DNA of 64,000 nt from Ligustrum vulgare (lineage: Eukaryota; Streptophyta; Magnoliopsida; Lamiales; Oleaceae). The translations under genes and the position numbers were made by a program. Of this stretch, positions 19,832 to 31,324 are shown piece by piece. The notes under the pieces were generated by a model, which was not told the origin of the DNA, did not search any database, and worked only from the letters and a program-made list of their open reading frames with translations. The stretch is from NCBI GenBank assembly GCA_963555705.1, contig OY743169.1, positions 45,620,124 to 45,684,123 on the forward strand, read 5' to 3'. Each line of letters starts with the position of its first letter. The first letter of the stretch is position 1.

Positions 19832-22680
19832 TTCTTTGAGAGTTTCTAAGAATTTAGCCCAACACAATTCCTTTAGAAGTGACCCCACTTCTCTCTCACA
19901 TAACTGATCTCTTAATTAAGAGTATCCCGCTCTACTCCGCTCGGATTCCCGACGCATAAGAATCATTCAAAGAATATTGCTTGTCCTTCATCTTACAAGC
20001 ATCACTGTTACATCATAGGAATGGAAAAGGGATGTTAACCCCCACAGTGATTCAATTAAGTTTTTACAATTAGGTTGTCCCTTTGAACCTAGATCTTGGT
20101 ATCTCCAGTCAACTATATTGGATTTCCATTGTATTAACTCATTCATCCAAGGGCTTAAGTCTCAATCCTCTTGATGACTTTGCAACTAACTTTCTATTTA
20201 ATCATATGGTTAGTGGATCTGCAATGTTATCTTTTGACTTTACATAGTCAACATAGATAACTCCAATTGAGAGTAGTTTCTTATGGTATTATGTCTACTA
20301 CGTATATGTCTAGACTTATCATTATACATATTGCTTTATGCATCCAATTGCTGATTAAATATTGCAATGTATACAAATTACTGGCACAAACTTCGACCAT
20401 CTAGGAATATCCTCTGAGAATTGGCGTAGCCATTTAGCCTCTTCACCACACTTGTCAAAGGCAATAACTCAGATCCATGGTAGATTTGGTTATAATTGTT
20501 TGTTTAGAGGATTTCTATGATATCGCTGCACCTCCTAATGTGAATACAAATCCACTTATAGACTTTAAGTCTTTAATATCAAATATCCAGTTAGCATCGC
20601 TCTGTCCTTCAATAATTGCGGGATATCTGGTATATTGCAGTCCATATATATCAAGTATCTTAGTACTCTAAATATTCATTTCCAGTTGTCAGAACCTGGA
20701 TTACTCGTAGATCTACTCAGCTTGCCAACTGCATAGGCTATATCTAGTCTTGTACAACTCATTTAGTACATAAGACTTTTGATTATTCTAGAGTAATCAA
20801 TTTGAGAAATATCGTTGTCTCCATTTCTTGATAGATGTTGACTTGTGTTTATTGGGGTTCTAGCTACTGCAAAATCATCCTCGTTAAATTTCTTGAGAGT
20901 TTTGTCCACATAATGTGTCTGGCTTAGAACAAGCCCATTTAAGATTTTAACTCCAAGGATAACATCGGCTAAACCCATATCTTTCATGTCGAATATTGAG
21001 TTCAACATGTCTATTATGGATTTAATCATCTTATCATTATCGCCAATGATAAGCATATCATCAACTAAAGATATAAAGTGACATAGCCATTTTTAGTGTC
21101 TTTGATATACACACATTCTTCACGTTCGTTGATTTTAAAACCATTTTCCATCATGGCATTATCAAATTTTCATGCCAATATTTGATTGGTTGTTTCAAGC
21201 CATACAATGACTTCACTCACCAATTTACATACTTTCTTTTCCTGCATTGGTGATGAAAAGGTCTCAGGTTGTTCCATGTCAATTTCTTCTTCTAAATCTC
21301 CATTTAAAAAGTAGTTTTAACATTCATTTGATGTACTTTGAGACTGTACGAAGCTGCAATCGCAAGTATCATCCTAATGAATGTTATTCTTTTCACCAGA
21401 GAATACGTGTCAAAGTAATCAAAGCTTTCTCATTGCCTGTAACCTTTAGATACAAGTCTGGCCATGTACATATCGATAGTTCCATCTAATTCATTTTCTT
21501 TTGAAAATTCATTTGTAGCCTATGGTTTGCTTCCCGCAGAAAGATCCACTAGCTCCCAAGTATGATTTTTCAAATGAAATCCATCTCACTTTTAATGGTC
21601 ACTTTCCATTAAGGTCATTTTGAAGAGGTTATAGCTTCATTAAAGCTTTGAGGTTCAGTTTCTAGCATATAGGTAAGAAAATCAGGACCATAAGATGTTT
21701 CTGTCCTTTCTTGTTTGTTATGTTTTGATTCAACCTCAACTTCCTCATCCAATTTTCGGTCTTGACTATCTTCAAACATAGTCTCATATGTCCATTTAGA
21801 AGAGTTCGTTTCCTCTTTGGACCTTACAAAAATATATATTCAAAGAACGAAGTATTTCTCAGTTATCGTGTTTTTGTATGTCTTAAATCTTATATTCATA
21901 CACAATAAATCGATAAGCACTACTGTTGTGCACATATCTAATGATATTGCGATCAACAGTTTCCAAACCTATTTTCACTTTCTTTGGTGTAGGTATAGCC
22001 ACTTAGGCAAGACTCCCCCACATTCATAAGTATTAGTAGGAAGGCTTCCTCTCTTTCCATAACTTGTAAGAGATCTTATATTTCCAAGATGGAGGCATCT
22101 TTTCAATGATGGCAGCCACTTTGACATGAATCTCACGTGGAATCACTTTGATTGGTCACAGTCTTTGAATCCACCATCTTATATTCAAGGAAGATGCCAA
22201 CAACAAAAAAAATTCTTGGCTCCGACATCCTTGATTTTATATTTTGTCCAAAGACTCCCACAATTCTTTAGCCATTGTTATTATGAAGTACACGTTGCAC
22301 AATGAATCAACCAAGTTGTTCATGAAATAATTTCGACATAGGAAATCGGATGCTTTCAAGCATCCACTGCACTGATTGCCTGAATGTCACCTTGATCCTT
22401 TTGGATTATTGGAGCATTATTAGTTAAGAATCTCGCAAGATTTGAGGTGATCAGATAGAACATCATCTTCTGCATCCACCTCTTGAAATTCAACTCATTG
22501 AATTTCTCAGATTTCCAATGGTTAATCGGAACGTCCACAGTTAGGGCTTCAATTTGTACCACTATTTGGGTCACAACATGACTTGGCAATTTAGCGACAG
22601 TCTGAGCCACATTATAATTGGCATAGCCACAACTTAAGTAATAATAGGACTTGATACTTGGCAACTGTAATTTCACAAAA
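19832..22680 (-). pseudogene. Decayed copia gag-pol of the nested-host element
   Basis: On the minus strand 22356-22570 encodes a copia gag start (KFNELNFKRWMQKMMFYL, NLARFL, ISAVDAW); further gag pieces in changing frames run to about 22010. At 20763-21056 is the C-terminal part of copia reverse transcriptase (MLIIGDNDKMIKSI, FDMKDMGLADVILGVKI, LSQTHYVDK). The zinc knuckle, protease and integrase are largely deleted or unreadable. Frames are broken by stops and shifts throughout, so nothing functional is made. Confidence 0.8.
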
Positions 22681-23047
22681 CTTAGTGGCCAATTTTGAAG
22701 TAATTCTTAATTTTGGTGCTTAAAAAGAATTTTTACAAAGCTTTAGTGGTCAATTTATAAGAATTTCAAACTTTAGGTGCAAATTCAAAAAAATTCCAAA
22801 CTTTAGGAGCTGAATTGTAAAAATCCAAAACTCTCAATGCCCAACTTGAATAATTTATAACATTTGGAACTTAAATAATAAATTCCTTAATTTTAGGGAT
22901 CAATTTTAATAACTTAATAAGATTTGAGGACCTCAGTTTGCAATAAGCCAATAAAACGAAACTGCACAAGGAGCCCCCGAAATCTTCTAATTTTCGGTCC
23001 AAGCCCCTGCCTTAATAACTAATCCAGCTAGGTTTTCAAACACTAGC
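22681..23047 (-). other. Copia leader with quasi-periodic phrases
   Basis: Non-coding sequence upstream of gag. Phrases like 'tttagtggtcaatttataag' and 'aaactttaggtgcaaattc' recur every 30-40 bp with drift, the same style as the leader at 3030-3300. Confidence 0.45.
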
Positions 23048-24710
23048 TTAGCCGTTGAGTGTATTTTACATGCATATTTCATACATTTATGGTAGTAATT
23101 TTTGAGCAATTTGGACAAATACCTATTTAATTGTGCATATTTTGTGGGTTAATAGGTTTAATATTCAACTTCATAGAGAAAATACAAGAAAGAAGTTAAA
23201 TGAATGATTAATTGAAGAAATTGAGGAGAAAATAGTCAAATCGTTCAAAGAATTGAAGTTTGGGGACCAAATTAGCACTTCTGAAAGCTGTGAATTTCCT
23301 GCGCAACTGACCGAGGGACTAAATTACAACATCTCAAAAGTTGAAGGACCTCAAATGCAATTTCAGAAGGACCTTTTTGAAAGAAATCGAAAATTTTGGT
23401 GACCAAGTCGATCAACTTTGAAAGTTAGAGGACCCAGTTGCAATTAAGAGAAGGACCAAGCTGCAAGACATCCACCTAGAAGACCACGCGAACGCGTGGC
23501 TCGAACCAAGAGGCGCTCGCGACTCTGGCCAAAAATCCAACTTGAGAGTGTCTATATCAACCACGTGATTGCGAGGCCTCTAGGCGCATGATCGAGCGGT
23601 CATTATTTTGAAAAATATTTTGGGCCTATCTGGTTCGGTCCAAATGCTGTCAAACGTGGATCTACACAATTTTGGGGTGTTTTAAGACATTTTTTGGCTA
23701 GGGTTTGGGAATTCTTGCCCCTTTTCAAGTTCCAAAACCCTTTTCTCTTATTTCTCTCTTGATTTTCTTCACTTTTCTTGCAAGTTTCTCTTGTAATTAG
23801 TTATTTTTGTTGATGAATGTTGATGAAGGGAAGAAATACCTACAACATTGTGGAAGAACATTGATGTTTTGAAGCACAAATCATTGTTGAAGGGAAGTTT
23901 TCATTGTTAATATTTTTATTTCTTCATATATTTTAATTCATTGTTGAAATGGTGTATTTAATTCTTGAATTTTATTGTTATTTCACTATGGGCTAAGTTA
24001 TTTTGTGTTGGGATGATTGATGAAGCTTGACCTAACTTAGTTGAAATTAATGCTTGTATTGAGAATTTAAGCTATTTATTATCTTGTGCATTTATTGTTG
24101 TATTTATTGACTTGCATTTATTGTGGCCAAATTTATGCTTGAATTTCATGGAATGTACAATTATTGAGAAATTGTTGTGTATTCTAGATCAATACAATAT
24201 TTGCTCTATGTTCTTGTTAAGGATAGATATATACCTTAAACCCTAGATGATCCATTGACTATTTTCACAAAGGTTTAATGCAATTGGTGTGTTTTTTTAA
24301 TCGACATAGAGATATAGTAGGTTAATTCAACTAATTAGGGTTAATTTAACTCGAAAGAGGTAATAGACTAGGCTTGGAAAATCGGATCTAACATGATTAG
24401 AAAATCGTATTTCTATGTGCATGTTGAGAGTTTGATTATGTAATGGTTAAGTGGAATCAAGAATCCCAACACTCATTTATCATCAAGTTATCACAATTTT
24501 CTACTTATTTATTTACTATTGTGAATTTGATTTAAATATTAGAACATTTCCAAACCAAACTTGATTGTGTGTGTTTATTGTTGAAATTGATTAAATTGGA
24601 GTGTCCTTGAAATAGACAATCCTTGAGGGATCGATAAACCAGACTCATTTAGTCCACTATCACTTGTAAGCGATACGTGCATTTGCAGTGTGTTTCTAGC
24701 GAACATTAGC
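23048..24710 (+). mobile_element. Solo gypsy LTR, TSD TTAGC
   Basis: A 1653-bp LTR (23053-24705) is flanked by TTAGC on both sides (23048-23052 and 24706-24710). It starts CGTTGAGTGTATTT, where the relative at 40060 (minus) starts TGTTAAGTGCATTT, so the first base has mutated T to C, and it ends AAGCGATACGTGC ... GAACA. There is no primer site, purine tract or interior, so the element recombined down to one LTR. It lies inside the 15359-26645 copia element and is therefore younger than it. Confidence 0.85.
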
Positions 24711-25075
24711 CCCTGGCCCAAGTCCAATCAGCAAGGCCACAGACCCCCAGTGACCTAAGTGCGATGCGGCACCATCAATGGTGTTGAGTACCACACCCAC
24801 AGGTGTGCCTCTTCCACTAGCACCGACGGTGGTAAAAGCAGGCCGATACACTTCTTCCAAAATTCGCAGATAGTAGAATCTGGATACCATTCTCCACACC
24901 CAACAACTCGAAAGCCAAGATTTCATTTTGAAAATTTATAGAATTTTTTCCATTCAATTAGAGTCTCCATTTTTGAAGCAATTTCTGCTAATTTCAGAGA
25001 ACCTCTCTCGATCACTGCCCATTTACTCTTCGATTCCATATTTGATTTGCAAATGTTTTGGGTAATCTTAATTTC
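24711..25075 (-). other. Unassigned sequence between solo LTR and transporter fragment
   Basis: On the minus strand this follows the transporter fragment. Short frames are open (for example one with GASGRGTPVGVVLNTIDGAA) but I recognise no family. It is GC-richer than its surroundings at 24710-24860. It could be copia leader or more captured gene sequence. Confidence 0.3.
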
Positions 25076-25243
25076 TATGGCAATAAGATGAGGCACAGTT
25101 AAAGTCTTGGCTAATTGATGATGACCACTCCCTGAGGCAGATGAAGAGTGAGAATGAGCCGAATCCACCTGTTTTCTCCTCACAAGACTCCTCAAACCTC
25201 CAATACCACCACCGTTTTTCTGTGTATCAAAAATAAAACCCAT
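25076..25243 (-). pseudogene. First-exon fragment of a cationic amino acid transporter (CAT)
   Basis: The minus-strand peptide MGFIFDTQKNGGGIGG, LRSLVRRKQVDS, a serine-rich loop, then LAKTLTVPHLIAI corresponds to the N-terminus of plant vacuolar CAT2-4-type transporters, which move basic amino acids and have about 14 membrane helices. In the family LIAIG continues into VGxTIGAGVYIL; here the match stops abruptly at LIAI with no GT splice donor, so about 56 residues remain. The fragment is in the sense orientation of the surrounding copia element and lies between its 5' LTR and its gag leader, suggesting capture by the element. It makes no working transporter. Confidence 0.65.
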
Positions 25244-26059
25244 AACAACCACACCACAAAATAATTCACAATAGGATGCTCGAAGATTGAACTTTTCTTA
25301 CAAAATATCTATGGGATCATAACTTTGATGGTGTATGCAGATATATCTTCGTAAATTCTAACCAACAATAAAATCTTGGACAGGGATCATGGAATGGTGA
25401 TAGCCTGCTGCTTGCTAATGTAATCCCAAAAGCAAGGAAAGATAAATTCATTTTGGAATCAGAGCCTTCGGGTCGGTGGATTGGAGTGGGGTTACGGATG
25501 GAGATTCAGCTAGGATTCTTATCAGAGAAAGTGAATTCTTTGGTTTTATAATTTTGTTGTTCTCGATAATAGAAAGGCAGCAATACACTACATCTATTCA
25601 AATCTGCTTCCAATGGTGTAGGACATTTTACAGCAACTGGTTTTATTGTCTCTTTTACAACCTCTAATTTCCTAACCAAACTCATGTGCAAAACAAAGAT
25701 AATCAACCAAGTCAATGACACCCAGATAGCCCAAATGTCCAGAATTTGAACAACCGTGCAATAGGATATCTCAAAAGTCATTTATGGAAAAATAGAAAGG
25801 AATTGTTGAGTGGCAAAACAAGTTGCTAGTGCTTTTTTTTTTTCTGTTGTTGTTCAATGTTTTTAGAAAATCAATAGTGACCAACCAACCATCCCCAAGA
25901 AAAATACAATTGCTGCCAGTAATTAAGAAAATAGTGAGAAATACTTCAATGATCACAATTTATTGTTTCACTCAATTTTAAAAAATAACGTGAAACAAGA
26001 TCTTTCTTTATTTGTTCTTTGAGAAAATCAAATTCTTGACAAAAAATCTATTTTAAGTT
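25244..26059 (-). other. Sequence between captured transporter start and 5' LTR
   Basis: This is where the copia primer site should be, but no TGGTATCAGAGC-like sequence is present beside the LTR. A 91-residue minus-strand frame (25506-25781) has one hydrophobic helix but no recognised family. The stretch may be the transporter gene's 5' leader or flank carried along with the exon. Confidence 0.35.
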
Positions 26060-26645
26060 TGTAGAGAAATAGTTTTCAAATTTGATTGACAAAAGAACAA
26101 ACAATAAATTGGAACACAATAATATAAATATTGATAAAAATTCAAAAATTGTAAATTCAAGTAGAATCTGGAATCAAGGCTTGTGCGAGCACACTTTCCT
26201 TAAACAGATTCGCCTCCTTACCAATCTGTGCTTGAGGTTTTTCTGAGCGTCTGTTTCCCAGGATACAAAGGATGTTGAGTAGTTAACTCAGCAAAAAGTT
26301 CCACTCCGGCGAACCAAACTTATGTATGAACAATCACCAAAAGGACAAAAGAAAATTATGGACAAAACATAGAATAATTGTGTCTTGACAAAATAATGAT
26401 TTTCTTGTAGTAAAAACAATAGGGAGATGAGTTTAAATAGCATGAAATGGAGTTACAAAATAACTCCACAATTAACAAGGTACATTAATCCTTGATTAAT
26501 TGCCATAGCTTGGGAGTTACATGAGTTATAATGTGGCCATTTACTCCTTAATCAACAACAGTAATTTCTAGTTTTAAATCGACAAAAACATGGACCACGT
26601 GAAGTTCCTATTGAACTCCAATTTCTCATTCACATTTTTTCAACA
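26060..26645 (-). repeat. 5' LTR of the nested-host copia element
   Basis: Collinear with 15359-15949; ends TGTAGAGAAATAG and TTCAACA. The outer 5 bp TATAA match those at the other end. Confidence 0.88.
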
Positions 26646-26650
26646 TATAA

Positions 26651-28525
26651 TTAGTTCATTCCTGTCAGATATTTCATATACGGAAATCTCTTTGTTTCGT
26701 TATTTCACACTGGTGCCAATTTTTATTGTAATCCATATAAGCTTGATAAAACTTTGAAAGTCTATTATTTAAACAGCCTATTTGCCCACCCTACTTTTCT
26801 AAAAACCCATGACTATATTTAATTAATTAAATTAAATGTTATAAATGGGTTTTTACAAAAGAAAAGAAACATCAAAATCATAATTATAAACATTAAGAGA
26901 GAAGAAAAACTATTTCGGAATCCATTGAATCTTCATTCTCTCTGTGTATCCTTTCCATTACTTCGTTCTCTCGATTAGTGGCCATTGAAAAGTACATCTC
27001 TAAGATCTTCATTAACCCCTTATATCCCTTTCTTCTAGGTTGTTTTGATTTTTTGATCAATTGGGGTTTTAAAACATCAAAACAGACCGAAAATTCACGG
27101 CATAGCACCAAGGTGCAATAGTGCCTAGTCGTGGCTTTTTTGATTGGGTAGCGCCTAGACAGCTGTTCTATCCATTTTTTTCTTTAGCTTCATCGAGTGA
27201 ATTTCAAACATGTATAGGTTTGATCTACAACTCTGAATTGTGATTTTTTTTTTTTTTTTTTTACTTTAACTCCAAATTCAATTACCTTTTACACAATACA
27301 ATAGGGGGCCAACAGAGATCTTTATTCTCATATTTTTGCACAATTTTCTTTATATGCTCCGCATGTAGCTTTCTTGTTTAGCTCCAATCTCTTCCAAGTT
27401 CGAGTTTTAACATAAAATAACAAAACAAACAAAAAATTAACTATAAACATACTTAAGAGAATTCACAATTGTTCTCTTCTGATTGTCCAAATAAGTGTAA
27501 AATTATACTTATCAAACATTCCAAACTAAAACTATTGTTCACCATAAAATAAAACAACTTATTCACAATCAGACAAACGCAATGCACATCATGAACTTCG
27601 ACACTTGATAACGTAAACATGTAAAATTGCTTTTCGTATTTGCTTCAGAATTTAAACATTATGTCTAACCTATGAATCATATCAACGTTATCATGCAAAC
27701 ACTAAATTTTCGCACATCCAATGTAAAATGGGCGTGTGGTAAGAATCAAGTAAAGCACTACACGTTCATAAGGTGGCTCATTTCAGACCCTCAATGGTCA
27801 GATTTATCCTTTTTTCACTCTTGAGATACACACCCCAAACTTATTTTCTTTTTTTCTCTTCCCAAGGTGTATCCTAAGGCTGAATTTCCAATTCCCGAAT
27901 TTCTTTCATTGCTCAAGTTTGGTTGAGTCAAACTGGTAACATCAACAATTTATGAACATGATGATTCTCCTTTTATTGAGTGTCTCAACTTCAAACATTC
28001 ACTAGATTTAATAATGGGGATTAGATCACCAGAATTTGATCATTATCTAGCTTCCACCTATCAGCTAAGATCACTTCACACAACTTCTTAACACATGGAA
28101 TCAACAGAATTCTAGATCAACTCTTTTACCAGCTCGAGCTCGACCACCACCAAACTATACTAAATTTTTTGTACTGATGTACTATAATACGATTTAAAAG
28201 TTAAGCATCTAAGTTCAACATTTTAATCTAAAAGTTCTAGGGATCAGCCTATGAGTGTACAACACTTCACTTAATCCGTGTACAAAAATAGCTCCATATT
28301 TCATATTGGGGAGCTAAAATTCCAACTATAGCATATAACTCATTCAAAAATCAAAAATTAAAACATCATCTAAAGTATATGTATCATGGCCGACAAGACT
28401 ATCTAACTCACAAAGGACACAATTTACTTTTTATATTTTAGCATTCACAAAATTCCCACTAAACACAGAAAATTTTAGCAAATAAATCAATCACATGACA
28501 AAATAAAATTTCACGCATTTATACG
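26651..28525. other. Non-coding AT-rich stretch; probable 3' region of an Athila/Tat-like gypsy element
   Basis: No recognisable gene. A short minus-strand frame at 26893-27111 has no known family, and a T-tract lies at 27245-27262. The region is downstream (minus sense) of the purine motif at 28530-28580, where Athila/Tat-like elements have long non-coding DNA. Confidence 0.35.
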
Positions 28526-28529
28526 ACAA

Positions 28530-28580
28530 CAAATTAAGAAATACCCCAAACTTAAATAAAACATTGTCCTCAATGTTAAA
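28530..28580 (-). other. Athila/Tat-type conserved motif before the polypurine region
   Basis: Minus-strand CATTGAGGACAATG followed by TTTAAGTTTGGGG is a hallmark found after the coding region of plant Athila/Tat gypsy elements. It shares orientation with the LTR and primer site at 31302-33150. Confidence 0.6.
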
Positions 28581-29016
28581 GAAAATATGAATGTAAAGAA
28601 CTCACTTGAGTGAAGACATCAGTTGTCTTCATTTTCATCATCGTCATGGTGTAGAGGTTGATAGAGTGGAAAAATTGTAGCTTGGGGAACTATGATTACA
28701 CTATATATCAAGGCAATTTCTCTTGTCTTACCTTGTTGAAGTTTGCTTCACAATCTCTAATAATCCCACATCATGATTCTTTGATAACTGAGAGATCACA
28801 CTGATTTAGAAAGGTTTTATGGGAGGAGAAGAGTTTGAATTGTAAAGTTTAAGTGAACGGGGAAACAAAAGTTTTGGCTAGAGAGTAATTGAAGGAGAAT
28901 GAAAGTCTGAGAGATATCACCTAGTTTTTGCAGCTATAACAAAAGATGCTTGAAAAATATAAAAATCAATAAGAAAAAAATGTTGTGAGTAAAATCAAAA
29001 GATAAGAATTCCACAT

Positions 29017-29553
29017 TCACAATTTTAACTCCAAATCTAACTCATCTGAGTCCCTTTTTTGCTTGTTGCTTTCTAGTAATGACCAATCAATCCGGGCTCC
29101 ATCCGGATCTCTTAATGAAACATATGTTTGCAATTTCTCAAATAACTCGTTGATAGATGATGTAGAAATCACAATTTTTTGAGCCACGGGATAAATAATT
29201 TTTTTTCATCACATGATCAAGAAATGCAAATAAACCATCAAAGAACTTATTAACATTTAAGAGTCCAATGGGTTTAGTGTGCATGTTCATTTAAGTCCAG
29301 GAGATAACATTAAAAATTTGTTCTAATGTATCAAAACCTCCTAGTAACGCAATAAGAGCATCAAAATCAGTAATCATTATGGCCATGCGTTCATGAATGG
29401 ATTTTTTTTTTACCTCATATCCCAATGTTTTTTCAGAAAATTTTGTTAAAGGGGGTTGTATGACACCAAAAGTCCTCGTCCCATGTATATGTGCAGCCTA
29501 GGAAACACACCCCATTAACCCACAACCACAACTACCTCCTTCATAGATTAGAT

Positions 29554-29628
<75 letters not shown>

Positions 29629-29724
29629 GTTCGACTGTTGTAGCAATGTAGTCGGCATCTTCTCAGAGTGTTGATCCACCAAATGCACATATAGTTTTGA
29701 TCACACGAACTGAGCGTTTATCCA
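29017..29724 (-). pseudogene. LOG-like pseudogene (inverted copy of the 9.5-kb gene)
   Basis: From the ATG at 29724 the minus strand follows the LOG gene at 9509 along its whole length: VIKTICAFGGS, then after a long CT expansion YEGGSCG and LMGCVS, IHERM, GGFDTLEQIFNVISW, TKPIGLLNVNKFFDGLF, and a C-terminus ending near 29017. Stops and shifts are present early and late, the catalytic PGGFGT has become LGGFDT, and YGGGSSG is altered, so it is dead. A 70-bp TC microsatellite occupies former coding sequence. Like the intact gene it has no introns, and it carries the same upstream partner ORF. Confidence 0.85.
29557..29626. repeat. (TC)35 microsatellite
   Basis: An uninterrupted 70-bp TC run lies inside the LOG pseudogene. 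The matching part of the intact gene is unique sequence, so the run arose after the copy died. Confidence 0.95.
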
Positions 29725-29906
29725 TTTGAAGCAATAGCGACTCACCTGAATCTAACACTTGAAATAAAACATGAAATGAAAAAAATATCAAAGATAAATT
29801 ATATACACGTAATTGTGATTTTGGCTTACATCTTCCTCTGGTTTTAGGTCAAAAAATGACTTAAACACCTTCTATGAGTTGGGGATATGCTTCCCATCGA
29901 ATTTTC

Positions 29907-30374
29907 TTATAAATTGGCAAACAAGTCTTTTTCAGTCAGATTCCCAAGACCATAACGTTGTTGTTCAATTTTTAATTGATTCCTTAAATCAAGAAGTGAC
30001 ATTTGTACACACGCATTAGGATGCATCTCAAGAAACAATCCAATGTCATCTAAAGACTCCTTACTCAGTCCATCCATAATGAATGCTATTTTATCTTCCT
30101 GATTTATAGACACGTACCCCATTGAATGACATCGTGTGTTACAGGACCATTGAGCACATTTATAACACTACATATAAACGTTTTCCTATTCTTTTCTTTT
30201 CTTTTCAAAACTACTCTTACCTAGTCCGGACATATGTTTAGTACAAAGATCAGAATTTTTGCTAGCTAATCGAACTTTTGCTTCAATTAACCAATTAATA
30301 TCTTTTGGGATTCCTTTGTACATTAACATCCTTAAGCGTTCTCTTCTGGCTAGGTAGATCTTTTTTCCAATCAT
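29907..30374 (-). pseudogene. Inverted copy of the unrecognised ORF upstream of LOG
   Basis: The minus-strand frame 29907-30122 contains EDKIAFIMDGLSKESLDDI and RYGLGNLTEKD, aligning with DDKIKFIKGGLSKESLDDI and RYSLQNIIAKD at 8970-9160. A further frame at 30186-30374 (KIYLARRERLRMLMYKG) may be an upstream exon; I saw no matching piece near 8.5-8.9 kb. The family is unknown. Order and orientation relative to LOG are the same as in the intact locus. Confidence 0.55.
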
Positions 30375-31301
30375 TTAAAGGAAAAACTAGATAGTATTTG
30401 CGAAGAGTTAAAGCACAAAATCCATTTTTTTGGAAAATAAATAAGATCAAAACAAGCTAAAAAGAAAACACACAAGAAGAAAAAAAATACATAATGCTAA
30501 TCGAAGAAGAAAGAAATTGAATCTGAAGCAGTGACTTAAGTTTTACCCAAGTATTAAAATGATCGTTTATATAGAAAAAATTCCAGTATTATGAAATCTG
30601 CCACATGGTAAAATTAAATGCACCAAATGACTTTTCCACATACACATTTTTCCATAAAGTTCTACATTTTGACCACTTTTACAATGCTCGAGACATTTTG
30701 TCTGTTGCCACAATGATCAAAATATTTATTGTGCTTACTGCTCGAAAAACTCTCTCTCTCTCTCTCCCCCCCGTCTTTTTTTAACCCTAGAACTGAAACC
30801 GAAAATTATCCCCCAATATCTACAAATATTTTTAAATAAAAAAATAAAAGGACAAATCAAGTAGATACTACTTGAGCAAAAATCTGATTTTTGAAAGTTG
30901 ATTAGAGTCGAAATTTTCGAATTCGATTGCTTAAATCCTTTTACTTTTTTAGTATTGGGGTATGTGACAGCTATCTAAAAAATGAAAAGAAAAAAAATCA
31001 TAAAAAATGAGTTAAAAATCTAAATAAAATAGTAGAAAAATTTGGGTAACCTTCCAATAAGCGCGTGTTTATAGTGTATAGCTAGACTTTGTCATTTCTC
31101 ATTCTTTATCAACTGGATTCTCCAGTTGCATCTCTTTAATGTCTTGAGGTATAGATGATTGATAATATGATTTTCCCATTTCTCCTCTTGATCTCAGGTT
31201 GTGATGTAATGTAGTAAGCTTTTTGCTCATTTTCAACCTACAAAATAAATAATATATACAAAATAAATAAAAATAGCACGATTAACAAACTAATGGCACA
31301 A
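30375..31301. other. Non-coding stretch after an Athila-like primer site
   Basis: No gene recognised. Contains a short CT/C-run (30750-30772) and A-rich tracts. If the LTR at 31326-33150 is a 5' LTR, this is the start of that element's interior. Confidence 0.35.
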
Positions 31302-31319
31302 GCCTCGACAACGATGCCA
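31302..31319 (-). other. Athila/Tat-type primer binding site
   Basis: The minus strand reads TGGCATCGTTGTCGAGGC, a decayed form of the TGGCGCCGTTGCCGGGGA string that follows LTRs in plant Athila/Tat gypsy elements. It lies a few bases past the LTR end at about 31325. Confidence 0.6.
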
Positions 31320-31324
31320 AAACT

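Larger units (their letters stand above)
15354..26650 (-). mobile_element. Copia element with TSD TATAA, hosting two nested insertions
   Basis: Two LTRs in the same orientation (15359-15949 and 26060-26645) are flanked on their outer sides by the same 5 bp, TATAA (15354-15358 and 26646-26650), so they bound a single insertion. The polypurine tract ATGTGGGGGAT (minus strand) lies directly beside the left LTR, making it the 3' LTR. Inside, in minus-strand order, are a transporter gene fragment, a leader, gag, pol remnants, and two later insertions at 23053-24705 and 16135-19826. LTR divergence by eye is several percent, mostly transitions, so this insertion is old. No normal primer site lies next to the right LTR. 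Confidence 0.85.

Noticed and set aside
24696..24926. Frame with GASGRGTPVGVVLNTIDGAA as a separate gene
   Set aside because: It crosses the TTAGC duplication and the end of the solo LTR, so its C-terminus is LTR sequence, and no family was recognised.
25506..25781. 91-residue minus-strand frame with a hydrophobic helix
   Set aside because: I could not assign a family, and it lies in probable captured or leader DNA; not enough to call a gene.
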